Below, in pieces: positions 46,344-54,945 of a DNA stretch of 64,000 nt. This DNA is from Patiriisocius sp047731265 (GTDB lineage Bacteria > Bacteroidota > Bacteroidia > Flavobacteriales > Flavobacteriaceae). The notes under the pieces are model-generated. The model had not been told where the DNA came from. It did not search any database and worked only from the letters and a program-made list of their open reading frames with translations. Position numbers and translations under genes: made by a program. Positions within the stretch are counted from its first letter, which is position 1. The number at the start of each line of letters is the position of its first letter. The stretch spans positions 2,046,001 to 2,110,000 of the forward strand of contig NZ_CP159835.1 of assembly GCF_047731265.1 (NCBI RefSeq). The letters run 5' to 3'.

Positions 46344-47366
46344 ATGAATATGACTGAAGGAAATTTTACAGACTACGTTAAGATCCATGTAAACTCTGGA
46401 AAAGGAGGGCAAGGAAGTGCGCATTTAAGACGCGAAAAGTATATTCCCCAAGGAGGACCTGATGGGGGAGATGGTGGTCGTGGTGGTCATATCGTCTTAA
46501 AAGCCAATAGCAATCTTTGGACCTTACACCACTTAAAATTTAAACGTCATTATAAGGCGGGTCAAGGTGGATCAGGAAGCAAGCAGACCAGTACGGGAGC
46601 AGATGGAGATGATGTTTATATCGAAGTGCCACTAGGTACTTTGGTTAAGAATACAGAGACAGAGGAGCACTTAGTCGAATTGTTGGAAGACGGCGAAGAA
46701 CTCATCATCGCGATGGGTGGAAAAGGGGGTAGAGGAAACAACCATTTTAAATCGTCTACCAATCAAACCCCACGCTATGCGCAACCAGGAATGGATGGGG
46801 AAGAGGGTAACTTTACCTTAGAAATGAAGGTGCTTGCAGACGTAGGCCTGGTAGGTTTTCCCAATGCTGGAAAATCAACATTGCTCTCTGTGATTACGGC
46901 AGCGAAGCCTAAGATAGCCAACTACGAATTTACCACATTAAAGCCCAATTTAGGGATCGTAGAATATCGTGACCATCGCACTTTTGTAATGGCAGATATC
47001 CCTGGGATTATTGAAGGCGCTGCGGAAGGTAAGGGCTTAGGGCATTATTTCTTAAGACACATTGAGCGTAATTCCACTTTATTGTTTTTAATCCCGGCAG
47101 ATGCGCTAGATATTAGAGCACAATACGACGTTTTGCTAGACGAATTAAAACGCTACAATCCAGAATTATTAGACAAAGACAAACTAGTCGCCATCTCAAA
47201 AAGCGACATGCTAGATGAGGAGCTAAAAGCTGAAATGAAAACGGAGCTTGATAAAGATTTTATAGGGATTCCTTATTTGTTTTTTAGCTCAGTTGCTCAA
47301 CAAGGGTTGATGGAGTTGAAGGATACTTTGTGGAAAATGTTAAATGGAACTACCGTGCAGGAATAA
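46344..47366 (+). CDS. obg: GTPase Obg
   Basis: Obg is a GTPase associated with the 50S ribosomal subunit and the stringent response. The 340-residue protein has the glycine-rich Obg domain (VNSGKGGQGSAHLRREKYIPQGGPDGGDGG, quoted as YIPQGGPDGGDGGRGG, residues about 10-160) and the G domain with GFPNAGKST near residue 172, TTLKPNLGIV, DIPGIIEGA and SKSD. No C-terminal OCT domain is present, as in many Bacteroidota. The start could be 46344 or the ATG at 46350. It is co-oriented with adk, 81 bases downstream. Confidence 0.96.
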   Translation: MNMTEGNFTDYVKIHVNSGKGGQGSAHLRREKYIPQGGPDGGDGGRGGHIVLKANSNLWTLHHLKFKRHYKAGQGGSGSKQTSTGADGDDVYIEVPLGTLVKNTETEEHLVELLEDGEELIIAMGGKGGRGNNHFKSSTNQTPRYAQPGMDGEEGNFTLEMKVLADVGLVGFPNAGKSTLLSVITAAKPKIANYEFTTLKPNLGIVEYRDHRTFVMADIPGIIEGAAEGKGLGHYFLRHIERNSTLLFLIPADALDIRAQYDVLLDELKRYNPELLDKDKLVAISKSDMLDEELKAEMKTELDKDFIGIPYLFFSSVAQQGLMELKDTLWKMLNGTTVQE

Positions 47367-47567
47367 ATGTTGCAACATAAATAGTAGCGTTAAATGCTAG
47401 ATTTATTACTATAACCCACTTTTTTTGAATTAGTTCTAATGATAATTTGCAAAGTTTAAGTGGGTTGGGATTTATTGAGAATCTAAACTATAACTTTTCT
47501 TTAGCTTTTAATTCTAGTTGAATAATCTTGAAGGTTTAAGTTAATTACAAAGTGTAAATGCTGTTTT

Positions 47568-48176
47568 GTCTATTTAATATTGTTAATTTAACAAATATTG
47601 AAGCACTAAATAATTTAACATTTCTTAATGATAGGTTACAAATTACGGGCTGTAGTTCCTTAGTTTATTCGAGGACTTAGAAAGTTTAGTAGAAGTAAAT
47701 GGAGCTCTTGAAATTGTTTTAATGAACAGCTAAATGGTATTTCAAGTCTGAATAATATAGATGCTTGAAGTATAAAAGATAAGATATCAATATTTCAAAA
47801 TCAAGAATTAGCATTATGTAATATTATGGCGGTTTGTGATGATTTACAAAATGCTAGTATTACAAAAACCTTTGAAAAAAACGCTCCAGGCTGCAACACC
47901 ATACCAGAAGTGGAAGCAAGTTGCGCATTAATTATTTCAGAAAATGATTTGCAAAATACTATTGCTATATATCCAAACCCTGTTTTGGATGTGGTAATAA
48001 TAAATTCTACTTCGAGTATAGATTTTCTAAAAATACCACTATACACCATCAATGACCAAAAACTAGTGGAATTTTCAACAAAGCAACTTGATGTTTCAAG
48101 GCTATCTTCAGGAGTTTATTTTGTTCAGATTACCACCAATCTAGGTACAATTACTAAAAAAATAGTTAAAGAATAG
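47568..48176 (+). pseudogene. Receptor-L-type T9SS protein remnant
   Basis: Pieces in different frames read NLTNIEALNNLTFLNDRLQITGCSSL, quoted as NIEALNNLTFLNDRLQITG, then EDLESLVEVNGALEIV, SSLNNIDA (stop) SIKDKISIFQNQELALC and AVCDDLQNASITKTFEKNAPGCN. This is the repeat pattern of receptor-L-like surface proteins common in flavobacteria (...NNPNLTLCAVQSVCDYL...NAPGCN). An open frame from 47826 adds a T9SS sorting domain (IAIYPNPVLDVVIIN, GVYFVQITT, KKIVKE). The 5' part is lost and at least two frameshifts and one stop remain, so this is a dead cargo gene. Confidence 0.75.
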
Positions 48177-48230
48177 AACCTCTTCCATTATTGGATTACT
48201 TTTTGCTAATTTTAAGGAAAAATAATTTCC

Positions 48231-48755
48231 ATGAAAATTTTCATTTTTCTTTTAGTATCATCATTGTTGTTTGTTTCTTGCGCTGCTATGGTTGTTGTAG
48301 ATTACGATAAACAAACAGATTTCACAAAATACAAAACCTATCAATTTTATAGAAAGTTAGACAGTGGTTTAAATGAACTTGATAATAAAAGAATTATTGC
48401 GGCAGTTGATAGCCTCATGGCAGAAAAGGGTTGGCAACGTACTGATTATAATCAATTTTATATAGACTTTTTTGCAGATGCACAGGTTATAAGTTCAAGA
48501 AACACCATTGGTATAGGATTAGGAACAGGAGGTGACGGTATAACTATTGGAGGAGGTTTCGGTATTCCTATTGGAGGTAAACAACTCAATCAAAAAATAA
48601 CCATTGAGATTTTTGAAGAAAGACAAGGACAACCCTTGGTATGGCAGGCGACTTTTGAGGATGACATAAGAGAGGTAGCAGCATCGGAGATTAAGGAAAA
48701 GCATTTAAAAGAAATGGTTGCTGAAATTTTAAAAAACTTCCCGCCTCAGAAATAA
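48231..48755 (+). CDS. DUF4136 lipoprotein
   Basis: This 174-residue protein has a lipoprotein signal (SSLLFVSCAAM, Cys near residue 17) and a DUF4136 domain: VVDYDKQTDFTKYKTYQFYR, quoted as DYDKQTDFTKYKTYQF, GLNELDNKRI, a glycine-rich GIGLGTGGDGITIGGGFG segment and LVWQATFEDDIRE. DUF4136 lipoproteins are frequent in Bacteroidota and have no established function. It lies between a dead gene and a TPR gene on the same strand; a promoter is likely in the preceding 55 AT-rich bases. Confidence 0.88.
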   Translation: MKIFIFLLVSSLLFVSCAAMVVVDYDKQTDFTKYKTYQFYRKLDSGLNELDNKRIIAAVDSLMAEKGWQRTDYNQFYIDFFADAQVISSRNTIGIGLGTGGDGITIGGGFGIPIGGKQLNQKITIEIFEERQGQPLVWQATFEDDIREVAASEIKEKHLKEMVAEILKNFPPQK

Positions 48756-48841
48756 TTTCGCGCAGCTGTTTTTGGAATCAGAACTTTTAAATTGCAGCTT
48801 AATTATGAAAAAAAGCACTTTTGCTTCGGAAAAAATACCCT

Positions 48842-49795
48842 ATGAAACACCTTATAGCCTTACTAATAATCCCTTCTATTTTAATGAGTCAATCCACATT
48901 TGAAAAAGCAGAAAAGTTATTCAAAGAAGAAAAATTCCAAAGTGCAAAATCACTATTTGCGTCGTACTTAAAAGAACACCCAGAAGATCAAAAAACAAGA
49001 GAATATCTAGGTGATATTGCGGGATATGTTAAAGATTGGGATACTGCAATAGCACTGTATAGTGTCTTGGTAGAAGAAAATGGCAACAGTGCAAATTTTC
49101 ATTTTAAACATGGGGGCGCTTTAGGAATGAAAGCGCTTGAGATTAGCCGCATACGAGCACTCTCCTATATTGGAGATATAAAAGAAGCTTTTTTGAATGC
49201 TGCCAGATTAGATCCAGAACACATAGAAGTGCGCTGGGCACTTGTAGAGTTATACATGCAATTACCAGGGATTATTGGAGGAAGTGAAAGTACGTCTTTA
49301 AAATATGCTAAAGAACTTCAAAATATATCTCCGGTGGATGGGTACCTCGCAAAGGGATATATTGCTGAGTATGCAGAAAGACCTGAAGATGCAGAACGGT
49401 TCTATAAAAAGGCAATTGAAATAGGAGGCTCTCCTCACACCTATGAAAAACTGACAACACATTATGAAAAAAACAAACGGCCCAAAGAAGCCATCGAAAC
49501 AGCTTCAAAATCTTTAGAACTCCATAAACGGAATAGCCTAAATTATCAAATAGGTAAAATAGCCGCGCAGTACAATCTAGATGGAGCATTAGGGATAAAC
49601 TGCCTCAAAGAGTACATTGAAAACTACAGTGTTCGAGACGGAGTGCCAAAGGATTGGGCATATTACAGAATGGCACAGATTTATAAAAATCAAGGGGAAA
49701 AGGAAGCTGCATTAAGTTGGATTGAAAAAGCCTTAGAAGATCGTCCAGATTTTAAACAAGCGATAGAAGAGAAGGAAATAATTCTTTCCCTTTAA
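48842..49795 (+). CDS. Tetratricopeptide repeat protein, exported
   Basis: This 317-residue protein begins MKHLIALLIIPSILMSQS, a signal peptide, followed by TPR motifs (AEKLFKEEKFQSAKSLFASYL, quoted as FKEEKFQSAKSLFASYL; AIALYSVLVEENG; AERFYKKAIEIG; AIETASKSLEL; ALSWIEKALEDRPDFKQA). TPR proteins act as scaffolds, here in the periplasm or at the outer membrane. The ATG at 48842 is chosen over 48821 because it begins the signal peptide. No partner is evident; the mpl gene follows after about 100 bases. Confidence 0.82.
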   Translation: MKHLIALLIIPSILMSQSTFEKAEKLFKEEKFQSAKSLFASYLKEHPEDQKTREYLGDIAGYVKDWDTAIALYSVLVEENGNSANFHFKHGGALGMKALEISRIRALSYIGDIKEAFLNAARLDPEHIEVRWALVELYMQLPGIIGGSESTSLKYAKELQNISPVDGYLAKGYIAEYAERPEDAERFYKKAIEIGGSPHTYEKLTTHYEKNKRPKEAIETASKSLELHKRNSLNYQIGKIAAQYNLDGALGINCLKEYIENYSVRDGVPKDWAYYRMAQIYKNQGEKEAALSWIEKALEDRPDFKQAIEEKEIILSL

Positions 49796-49898
49796 AAAAG
49801 GAATAATTCTGAATTTATAATTCTGAATTCAAAATTGATATTATCTTTATATTTCAACTGAAGCTAATAAAAAGATACCCGCATTTAAGGGCAGTTTT

Positions 49899-51254
49899 AT
49901 GAAAATTCACTTTATAGCCATAGGCGGTAGCGCTATGCACAATCTAGCTTTAGCTCTTCACAACAAGGGCGAAGAAGTAACAGGAAGCGATGATGAAATT
50001 TTTGATCCCTCAAAGAGAAGGCTTGCTTCTAAAGGATTATTGCCTGAAGAATATGGCTGGTTCCCAGAAAAATTAACAAAGGATGTCGATGCTGTTATTT
50101 TAGGAATGCACGCAAAGGAGGACAATCCAGAGCTTTTAAAAGCAAAAGACTTGGGGCTTACTATATATAGTTATCCTGAGTTTTTGTACGAGCAATCTAA
50201 GGATAAAACCAGAGTCGTTATTGGTGGATCTCACGGTAAAACAACCATTACCTCTATGATCTTACATGTTATGCATTATCACGACAAAGAAGTAGATTAT
50301 ATGGTGGGCGCACAGTTAGAAGGTTTTGATACGATGGTCCATCTCACAACGGAGAATGATTTTATAGTTTTAGAAGGCGATGAGTACTTATCGTCACCTA
50401 TAGATAGAAGACCAAAATTTCATCTATACAAACCAAATATTGCTTTGTTAAGCGGTATTGCTTGGGATCATATTAATGTGTTTCCTACCTACGAAAATTA
50501 CGTACAACAGTTTGAGATTTTCTTAACTGAAATCACAAATGGCGGCGCTATTATTTACAACGAAGAGGATGCTGAAGTAAAAAGAGTGGTAGAAGAAAAT
50601 ACAGCGACCATAAAAAAATATCCATACACTACACCGGAATATATTATAGAAAACGGTCAAACACTTTTAGAAACTCCCGAAGGTGAAATGCCTATCGAAA
50701 TTTTTGGCAAGCACAATCTAAATAATTTAGAAGGAGCCCGATGGATTTGCCAACTTATGGGCGTTGATGCAGATGATTTTTATGAAGCCATTTCTACTTT
50801 TAAAGGAGCGAGTAAACGTCTTGAATTAATTGCAGAAGCATCAAGCTCGGTAGCATATAAAGATTATGCACATTCGCCCAGTAAAGTGAGGGCAACCACA
50901 CAAGCGGTTAAGAATCAGTTTCCTGAAAAAAAACTGGTTGCTTGCTTAGAGTTGCATACCTACAGCAGTCTTAATCCAGAATTTTTATCGGAATACAAAG
51001 GTGCCTTAGACGCTGCAGATAAGGCGGTGGTTTTCTATTCGCCGCATGCGGTGATGATAAAAGGATTACAAGATATTAAGCAAGAACAAATTGAAGCTGC
51101 TTTTGATCGTAAAGACTTAATTGTATTTACCAACCCAGTCGATTTTAAAACCTATCTCCACACGCAAGATTTTAAGAACACCTCTTTATTGCTAATGAGC
51201 AGTGGTAATTATGGCGGTTTGGATTTTGATGAGGTGAAGTCTTATTTGGTATAA
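49899..51254 (+). CDS. mpl: Murein peptide ligase / UDP-MurNAc:tripeptide ligase
   Basis: Mpl joins recycled murein tripeptide to UDP-MurNAc. The 451-residue Mur-type ligase starts IHFIAIGGSAMHNLALALHNKG, quoted as FIAIGGSAMHNLALAL, where the MHN variant is a mark of Mpl versus MurC, and has the P-loop GGSHGKTTITSM, EGDEYLSS, IAWDHINVF and YKDYAHSPSKVRAT. All Mur ligase domains are present. MurC would usually be longer and sit in the dcw cluster. A REP-like palindrome and an integrase fragment lie just downstream. Confidence 0.92.
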   Translation: MKIHFIAIGGSAMHNLALALHNKGEEVTGSDDEIFDPSKRRLASKGLLPEEYGWFPEKLTKDVDAVILGMHAKEDNPELLKAKDLGLTIYSYPEFLYEQSKDKTRVVIGGSHGKTTITSMILHVMHYHDKEVDYMVGAQLEGFDTMVHLTTENDFIVLEGDEYLSSPIDRRPKFHLYKPNIALLSGIAWDHINVFPTYENYVQQFEIFLTEITNGGAIIYNEEDAEVKRVVEENTATIKKYPYTTPEYIIENGQTLLETPEGEMPIEIFGKHNLNNLEGARWICQLMGVDADDFYEAISTFKGASKRLELIAEASSSVAYKDYAHSPSKVRATTQAVKNQFPEKKLVACLELHTYSSLNPEFLSEYKGALDAADKAVVFYSPHAVMIKGLQDIKQEQIEAAFDRKDLIVFTNPVDFKTYLHTQDFKNTSLLLMSSGNYGGLDFDEVKSYLV

Positions 51255-51280
51255 TTCTTTAAAATTTTATTCTCTTTAAT

Positions 51281-51300
51281 ATCCCGATAGCTATCGGGAT
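51281..51300. repeat. Palindromic REP-like repeat
   Basis: ATCCCGATAGCTATCGGGAT is a perfect 20-bp palindrome, related to 43885-43898, and a half-site (ATCCCGATAAT) lies at 53221-53231. It may work as a terminator stem for mpl. Confidence 0.75.
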
Positions 51301-51334
51301 TAACTTTGTGTGGGCTTTCTCCTCCCCACTGTTG

Positions 51335-51450
51335 GTTTATTAGGGCAAGGAAGAGGTTTAGAGCTATTTAAGAATTATGGGTCATCATTCTAGACCAAAA
51401 ACTATTATGCGCTACACACACGTTGTAAGAAAAGATTTAAAACGGTCAAA
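51335..51450 (+). pseudogene. Tyrosine recombinase (integrase) C-terminal fragment
   Basis: Two frames read LLGQGRGLELFKNYG and then MGHHSRPKTIMRYTHVVRKDLKR. This matches the C-terminal box of XerC/D-type integrases (LL..GTDLR.IQ..LGHSS.KTT..YTHV): the second His/Arg-box His is in GHHS and the catalytic Tyr in RYTHV. The rest of the gene is absent and the two pieces are in different frames, so it is a fossil. It sits between mpl and the ice-binding-like gene. Confidence 0.65.
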
Positions 51451-51654
51451 ACTCTTTAGATATTACTTTAAATAAAGTAACTCTAGGGAATGCCCGCGAG
51501 GACTTCCTATTGTTATCTTGATTATTTTACGGGATAGCCAAGGCAAATCTCAATATATAACGAGTTGTCTTAAATTTTGATCTGTCCTGAAATATATGGA
51601 TTAAATTAAATGGGCATGTAAAACGTTCTAGCGAAAACTTTAAATTGGAAGCAG
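51451..51654. other. Non-coding remainder before ice-binding-like gene
   Basis: About 200 AT-rich bases in which I see no gene, RNA or terminator. Confidence 0.4.
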
Positions 51655-52938
51655 TTAATTTTCAGAACGAATCAATGTTAGGTTTCTATGGTTAAGCGTC
51701 GCTTCACCAGCTCCAACTTTCCATCGTACTTCAACGTTTTCCTCTGCGGTTAAAGTAATTATTGCTTGGAGAGATATCACCGAGCTCAATGAATTAATAA
51801 CCCTACTAGAAAAAGCTATTTCAACCCCATTTTGATAAATAGAGTAAGTCGTCTCTTCAGTTCCGATAATAGGCTCTGTACCTGCAGGGAATTGACCCCC
51901 ATAATGGGCGCCTGCTAGCGTAAGAGCTCCTAATCCATTGCCCACATCTCCAGTGATAATAGAAGTTGCGTCAGATGTAACTGCACCATTAGTGCTAAAC
52001 ATTACAAATGAGGAGAGGCTCCTTAAGTCAATGAAAGAATCATCTGATGGAATTGTAAGAACACTGTTCGATCCAACACTTAATGCTCCTGTCTTCGAGA
52101 ACATTCTTCCTTTAAGGCTCGAATTGGCTGCTATTGTAACCGCCCCAGCATTAGACACCAAGTTTCCTTTAACTGATGAGTACTCGCCAACAGTCATGGC
52201 TGAACTTGAACCAGTCGCAACCCAGAATATATTTGCCGCTTTTGCATCTCCCTGCAAGATTACAGTTGAGTTAGCTCCTGCGGTAAACGCACCACTACCT
52301 CTTATAATAAATATGGCAGATGAGTCTCCACCACCATCCAATGTAAGTGTTCCGGCAATCGATGTTGCTCCAGGCACGTCATAGACACCAGGAGACAAGA
52401 CCTCACCACTGCCAAAAGTAACCCCGTGAGATGTACCGCCAGGGAAAGCTATTAAGTCATCGTATATCTCAACCAAATCAAGAACACCTTGGTCTGAACT
52501 AAATGATTGTGCTGCGACGCCTGTGTGCTGTCCATTAAATGAAGCGATGTAAGTACCTTCAGTACAAGACACCGTCATACCTGTTATGAGTACGTCACTA
52601 ACAGATTCGGTGGTAATAGACCCGCCTTCAGTAACTGAATAGACCGTAGGTTTCTCTGGCCTTTTGGTGCCTATCCAACTAGGGACTGAGGGAGTTCCAA
52701 TGTTTATTTCGCCGTCATTTAATGTAGTATTAAAAATCATTAAACCTGTTGCTGGGAGTGAGATATTATCTCTTTCTGTCGTGGTTAATCGTGGCATTAA
52801 AAATCCTTTATTAACAGATGAAACATCCAGGATAGAAGAAGTGTCAGGTGCTGTTGTTCCTATACCAATCTGAGCATAAACACTTATTGAGTGTAATAAA
52901 ACAAGCTGTATTAAGAAACATTTCAAGATAATTTTCAT
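51655..52938 (-). CDS. Ice-binding-like (DUF3494) protein, halves in swapped order
   Basis: This 427-residue exported protein has a signal peptide (cleavage after VYAQ), a QIGIGTTAPDTSSILDVSS segment common at the start of flavobacterial surface proteins, and then an ice-binding-type beta-solenoid: SPGVYDVPGATSIAGTLTLDG, quoted as PGVYDVPGATSIAGTLTLD, AANIFWVATGSS, GNLVSNAGAVTIAANSSLKGRMFS, quoted as SSLKGRMFSKTGA. The part that normally opens the domain (LSSFVMFSTNGAVTSD...ITGDVG) follows instead of preceding it. Canonical members bind ice crystals. No T9SS tail is evident. The function in this arrangement is unproven. Confidence 0.82.
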   Translation of the reverse strand: MKIILKCFLIQLVLLHSISVYAQIGIGTTAPDTSSILDVSSVNKGFLMPRLTTTERDNISLPATGLMIFNTTLNDGEINIGTPSVPSWIGTKRPEKPTVYSVTEGGSITTESVSDVLITGMTVSCTEGTYIASFNGQHTGVAAQSFSSDQGVLDLVEIYDDLIAFPGGTSHGVTFGSGEVLSPGVYDVPGATSIAGTLTLDGGGDSSAIFIIRGSGAFTAGANSTVILQGDAKAANIFWVATGSSSAMTVGEYSSVKGNLVSNAGAVTIAANSSLKGRMFSKTGALSVGSNSVLTIPSDDSFIDLRSLSSFVMFSTNGAVTSDATSIITGDVGNGLGALTLAGAHYGGQFPAGTEPIIGTEETTYSIYQNGVEIAFSSRVINSLSSVISLQAIITLTAEENVEVRWKVGAGEATLNHRNLTLIRSEN

Positions 52939-53190
52939 AAGTAGGTTTTTAAATTTTGGGATTTCAAAGGTGCTAAAAAAACACGGTCTTAGCTAATTTA
53001 TAGGCTTTTAATTGATGAAAAGTGCAATTATTAAGAAAATATAAGAGGAGTAACACGGGTTAAAGTAAAATCAAATAAAAAAATAATAAAGCTCAAGATG
53101 GCTGCGATTTTTTAATATAGTGTCTAAATAACTAATTTTCTTAGAATAAGATACTTAGCATCTCTCGATAAAAGGGTAAATGGATAACAT

Positions 53191-53479
53191 AACGAAAAAC
53201 CCTTCAATTGGATTCAACTAATCCCGATAATAAAGCACCTGAAATTATATCCAAACGTAATAATCTTTTACAAAGCGAATTTAGATAGGAGATTTCCGGT
53301 TTTAAGTTTTTAGACTCTATTAGTGTTGACAGGTAAAAAGTAACTTCTGAGAATCTAATAAAACGGGATTTAAAACTTATTTTATAAAAATTGAAAGTTT
53401 AGAACAAACCACCATTTTTAGATTGAATTTCGAGAATGAAGTATTGGAAGTAATAAATTATGAAGGTTACGCGGATTAA
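53191..53479 (+). pseudogene. Unidentified gene remnant
   Basis: One plus-strand frame reads LDSTNPDNKAPEIISKRNNLL, quoted as NPDNKAPEIISKRNN, a stop, EISGFKFLDSISVDR, a stop, KVTSENLIKRDLKLIL and a stop; after a one-base shift it continues IESLEQTTIFRLNFENEVLE and ends VINYEGYAD at 53479. The length and smoothness suggest a real decayed gene. I do not recognise the family. The rest of the 600-base gap between the ice-binding-like gene and paiB looks empty. Confidence 0.45.
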
Positions 53480-53542
53480 AAAAATACGTTTGTCAACATG
53501 CGTATACAACTAATAAATTCCCACGGTAATTCCCTTAAAAAA

Positions 53543-54139
53543 TCATTCAGACATCTTCTCAATAAATCTCGCATCAATATCGTGGGATTTTTTTATAAGT
53601 TCCTGTTTTGCATTTTCTTGATCTTGCTCGTTTTTATCTTGCGATAACTTAAACTTCCCTTCCCAGTTGGTAATCGTAATATCAAAAGCTTGAATATAAT
53701 TTACGGCGTTTTTCATTGCGCGATTGTCTTTTTCAAGAATATATTTTTGATCGGGTTGCTCTAAAAAAGAAGTCATAGCAATCATGGTTTGTTTCGCCTC
53801 TTCAGGATCATTAATTAACGTGATGGTTCCTGTGATGTGCACGATGATATAGTTCCATGTGGGTAATTGCTTTGTGGTATAAATACTCGGAGAGATATAG
53901 CAATCAGGTCCTTTAAAAACCACCGTTACTTCAGCACCATTTTTAAGCGTGGCAACTTGTGGGTTGAGTTTGTCTATATGCGCTACTAATTTTCCAGAGG
54001 TGTCATTGTAAATAATAGGAATGTGCGTTACAAAAGGCATTCCATTTGGAGCGTTCACTAACATAGCCAATGGATACTGTTTTACAACAGCAATCATTTT
54101 TTGAATCTCGTTTTCCTGATGATGGGGTGGTGGGTACAT
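53543..54139 (-). CDS. PaiB-family FMN-binding protein
   Basis: This 198-residue protein opens MYPPPHHQENEIQKMIAVVKQYPLAMLV, quoted as PPHHQENEIQKMIAVVKQYP, and has THIPIIYND, LVAHIDKLNPQ and YISPSIYTTKQLPTWNYI, all features of the PaiB (FMN-binding split-barrel) family. PaiB was first described in Bacillus as a negative regulator of sporulation and degradative enzyme genes; in other bacteria the role is unclear. It stands alone between two gene-poor stretches. Confidence 0.92.
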   Translation of the reverse strand: MYPPPHHQENEIQKMIAVVKQYPLAMLVNAPNGMPFVTHIPIIYNDTSGKLVAHIDKLNPQVATLKNGAEVTVVFKGPDCYISPSIYTTKQLPTWNYIIVHITGTITLINDPEEAKQTMIAMTSFLEQPDQKYILEKDNRAMKNAVNYIQAFDITITNWEGKFKLSQDKNEQDQENAKQELIKKSHDIDARFIEKMSE

Positions 54140-54425
54140 TTTTTATAGCAGATTTTTTATTGTCGATTTTTGAAATGTAAGTTTATCACAATAAAGATGT
54201 CAAGGAGTTTTGTTTTATAGTTCAAATATTATCAATCCCCAATTGTTAATCTCTTTGAATGGTAAATCGAATTAAACTATTTAAAGTGATAACCTAAAGG
54301 GTTGGTTCTTTAGTTATGCAAAATTTATATTAAAATAAAGCTGCGCAAAAGTTACATTTTAATATAAATAACCATCCCTACTATAGGCTTGTGTAAGCAA
54401 GGATTTCAGACTGAACGGGCTGAAG
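54140..54425. other. Gene-free region
   Basis: About 285 AT-rich bases between paiB and the DUF1569 gene, in which I see no feature. Confidence 0.4.
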
Positions 54426-54872
54426 TCAAACATCAAACTGTCTAAAGTGGTGATCTAAATGTTTGTATTGCATTTTACCCCATTGTTCTTTGGTTAATTT
54501 TCCGAAAGCTGGATGCGGTTTCCAATCGTCTCTATGTCTTTGCGCTCTAAATTCTTGTAATAAATTTTCTAGGCTTGTTTTTTCAGCTTTAAAATCTCGT
54601 TCTTCTGTTTCTTTAAATCTTGGTATGGTAGGTAGGTTTTTGCGCCAAGGTCTATTGCTATACATAGATTTTTTAAACAGCAAGTTTACCAGCCAGTTGG
54701 GTTTCATTGCGATGGTTTCTTTTTCAAGTATAATGTTTAAAGGTAATTGGCAGTGATGTGCCATTTGGGCCGTTGTCATTTTACCCCATTGGCGATTGCT
54801 TCCTTGTTCTAGGGTGTTGAGCCTATTTTGTATTTCAGTAAAGGTTGCTTCATCAAAAAGAGATTTCATAGT
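54426..54872 (-). CDS. DUF1569 (DinB-like) protein
   Basis: This 148-residue protein (from the ATG at 54872; a frame reaching 54962 adds hydrophobic residues across the divergent promoter region and is not preferred) shows QWGKMTTAQMAHHCQLPL, quoted as WGKMTTAQMAHHCQ, and HPAFGKLTKEQWGKMQYKHLDHHFRQF, quoted as GKMQYKHLDHHFRQF. These His patterns and a four-helix layout match DUF1569, a relative of DinB-type metal-binding proteins. The reaction is unknown. It is divergent from radC with a symmetrical promoter element between them. Confidence 0.85.
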   Translation of the reverse strand, partial: TMKSLFDEATFTEIQNRLNTLEQGSNRQWGKMTTAQMAHHCQLPLNIILEKETIAMKPNWLVNLLFKKSMYSNRPWRKNLPTIPRFKETEERDFKAEKTSLENLLQEFRAQRHRDDWKPHPAFGKLTKEQWGKMQYKHLDHHFRQFDV

Positions 54873-54901
54873 AATACTATTTATAGGTTGCTTTAACTTT
54901 C

Positions 54902-54922
54902 TAAAGATAAACATTATCTTTA
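54902..54922. promoter_or_regulatory. Divergent promoter palindrome (DUF1569 / radC)
   Basis: TAAAGATAA-ACA-TTATCTTTA is a perfect 9-bp inverted repeat, so each strand carries a TATCTTTA box close to the TAnnTTTG -7 consensus. It may drive both genes or bind a dimeric regulator. Confidence 0.35.
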
Positions 54923-54945
54923 TTTGAATTATATAATTGCAGCCT

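Noticed and set aside
47416..47468. Inverted repeat AACCCACTT / AAGTGGGTT after obg as a terminator
   Set aside because: The loop is over 30 bases and no T-run follows.
51938..52384. Open frame opposite the ice-binding-like gene
   Set aside because: It is an antisense shadow of a repetitive coding sequence.
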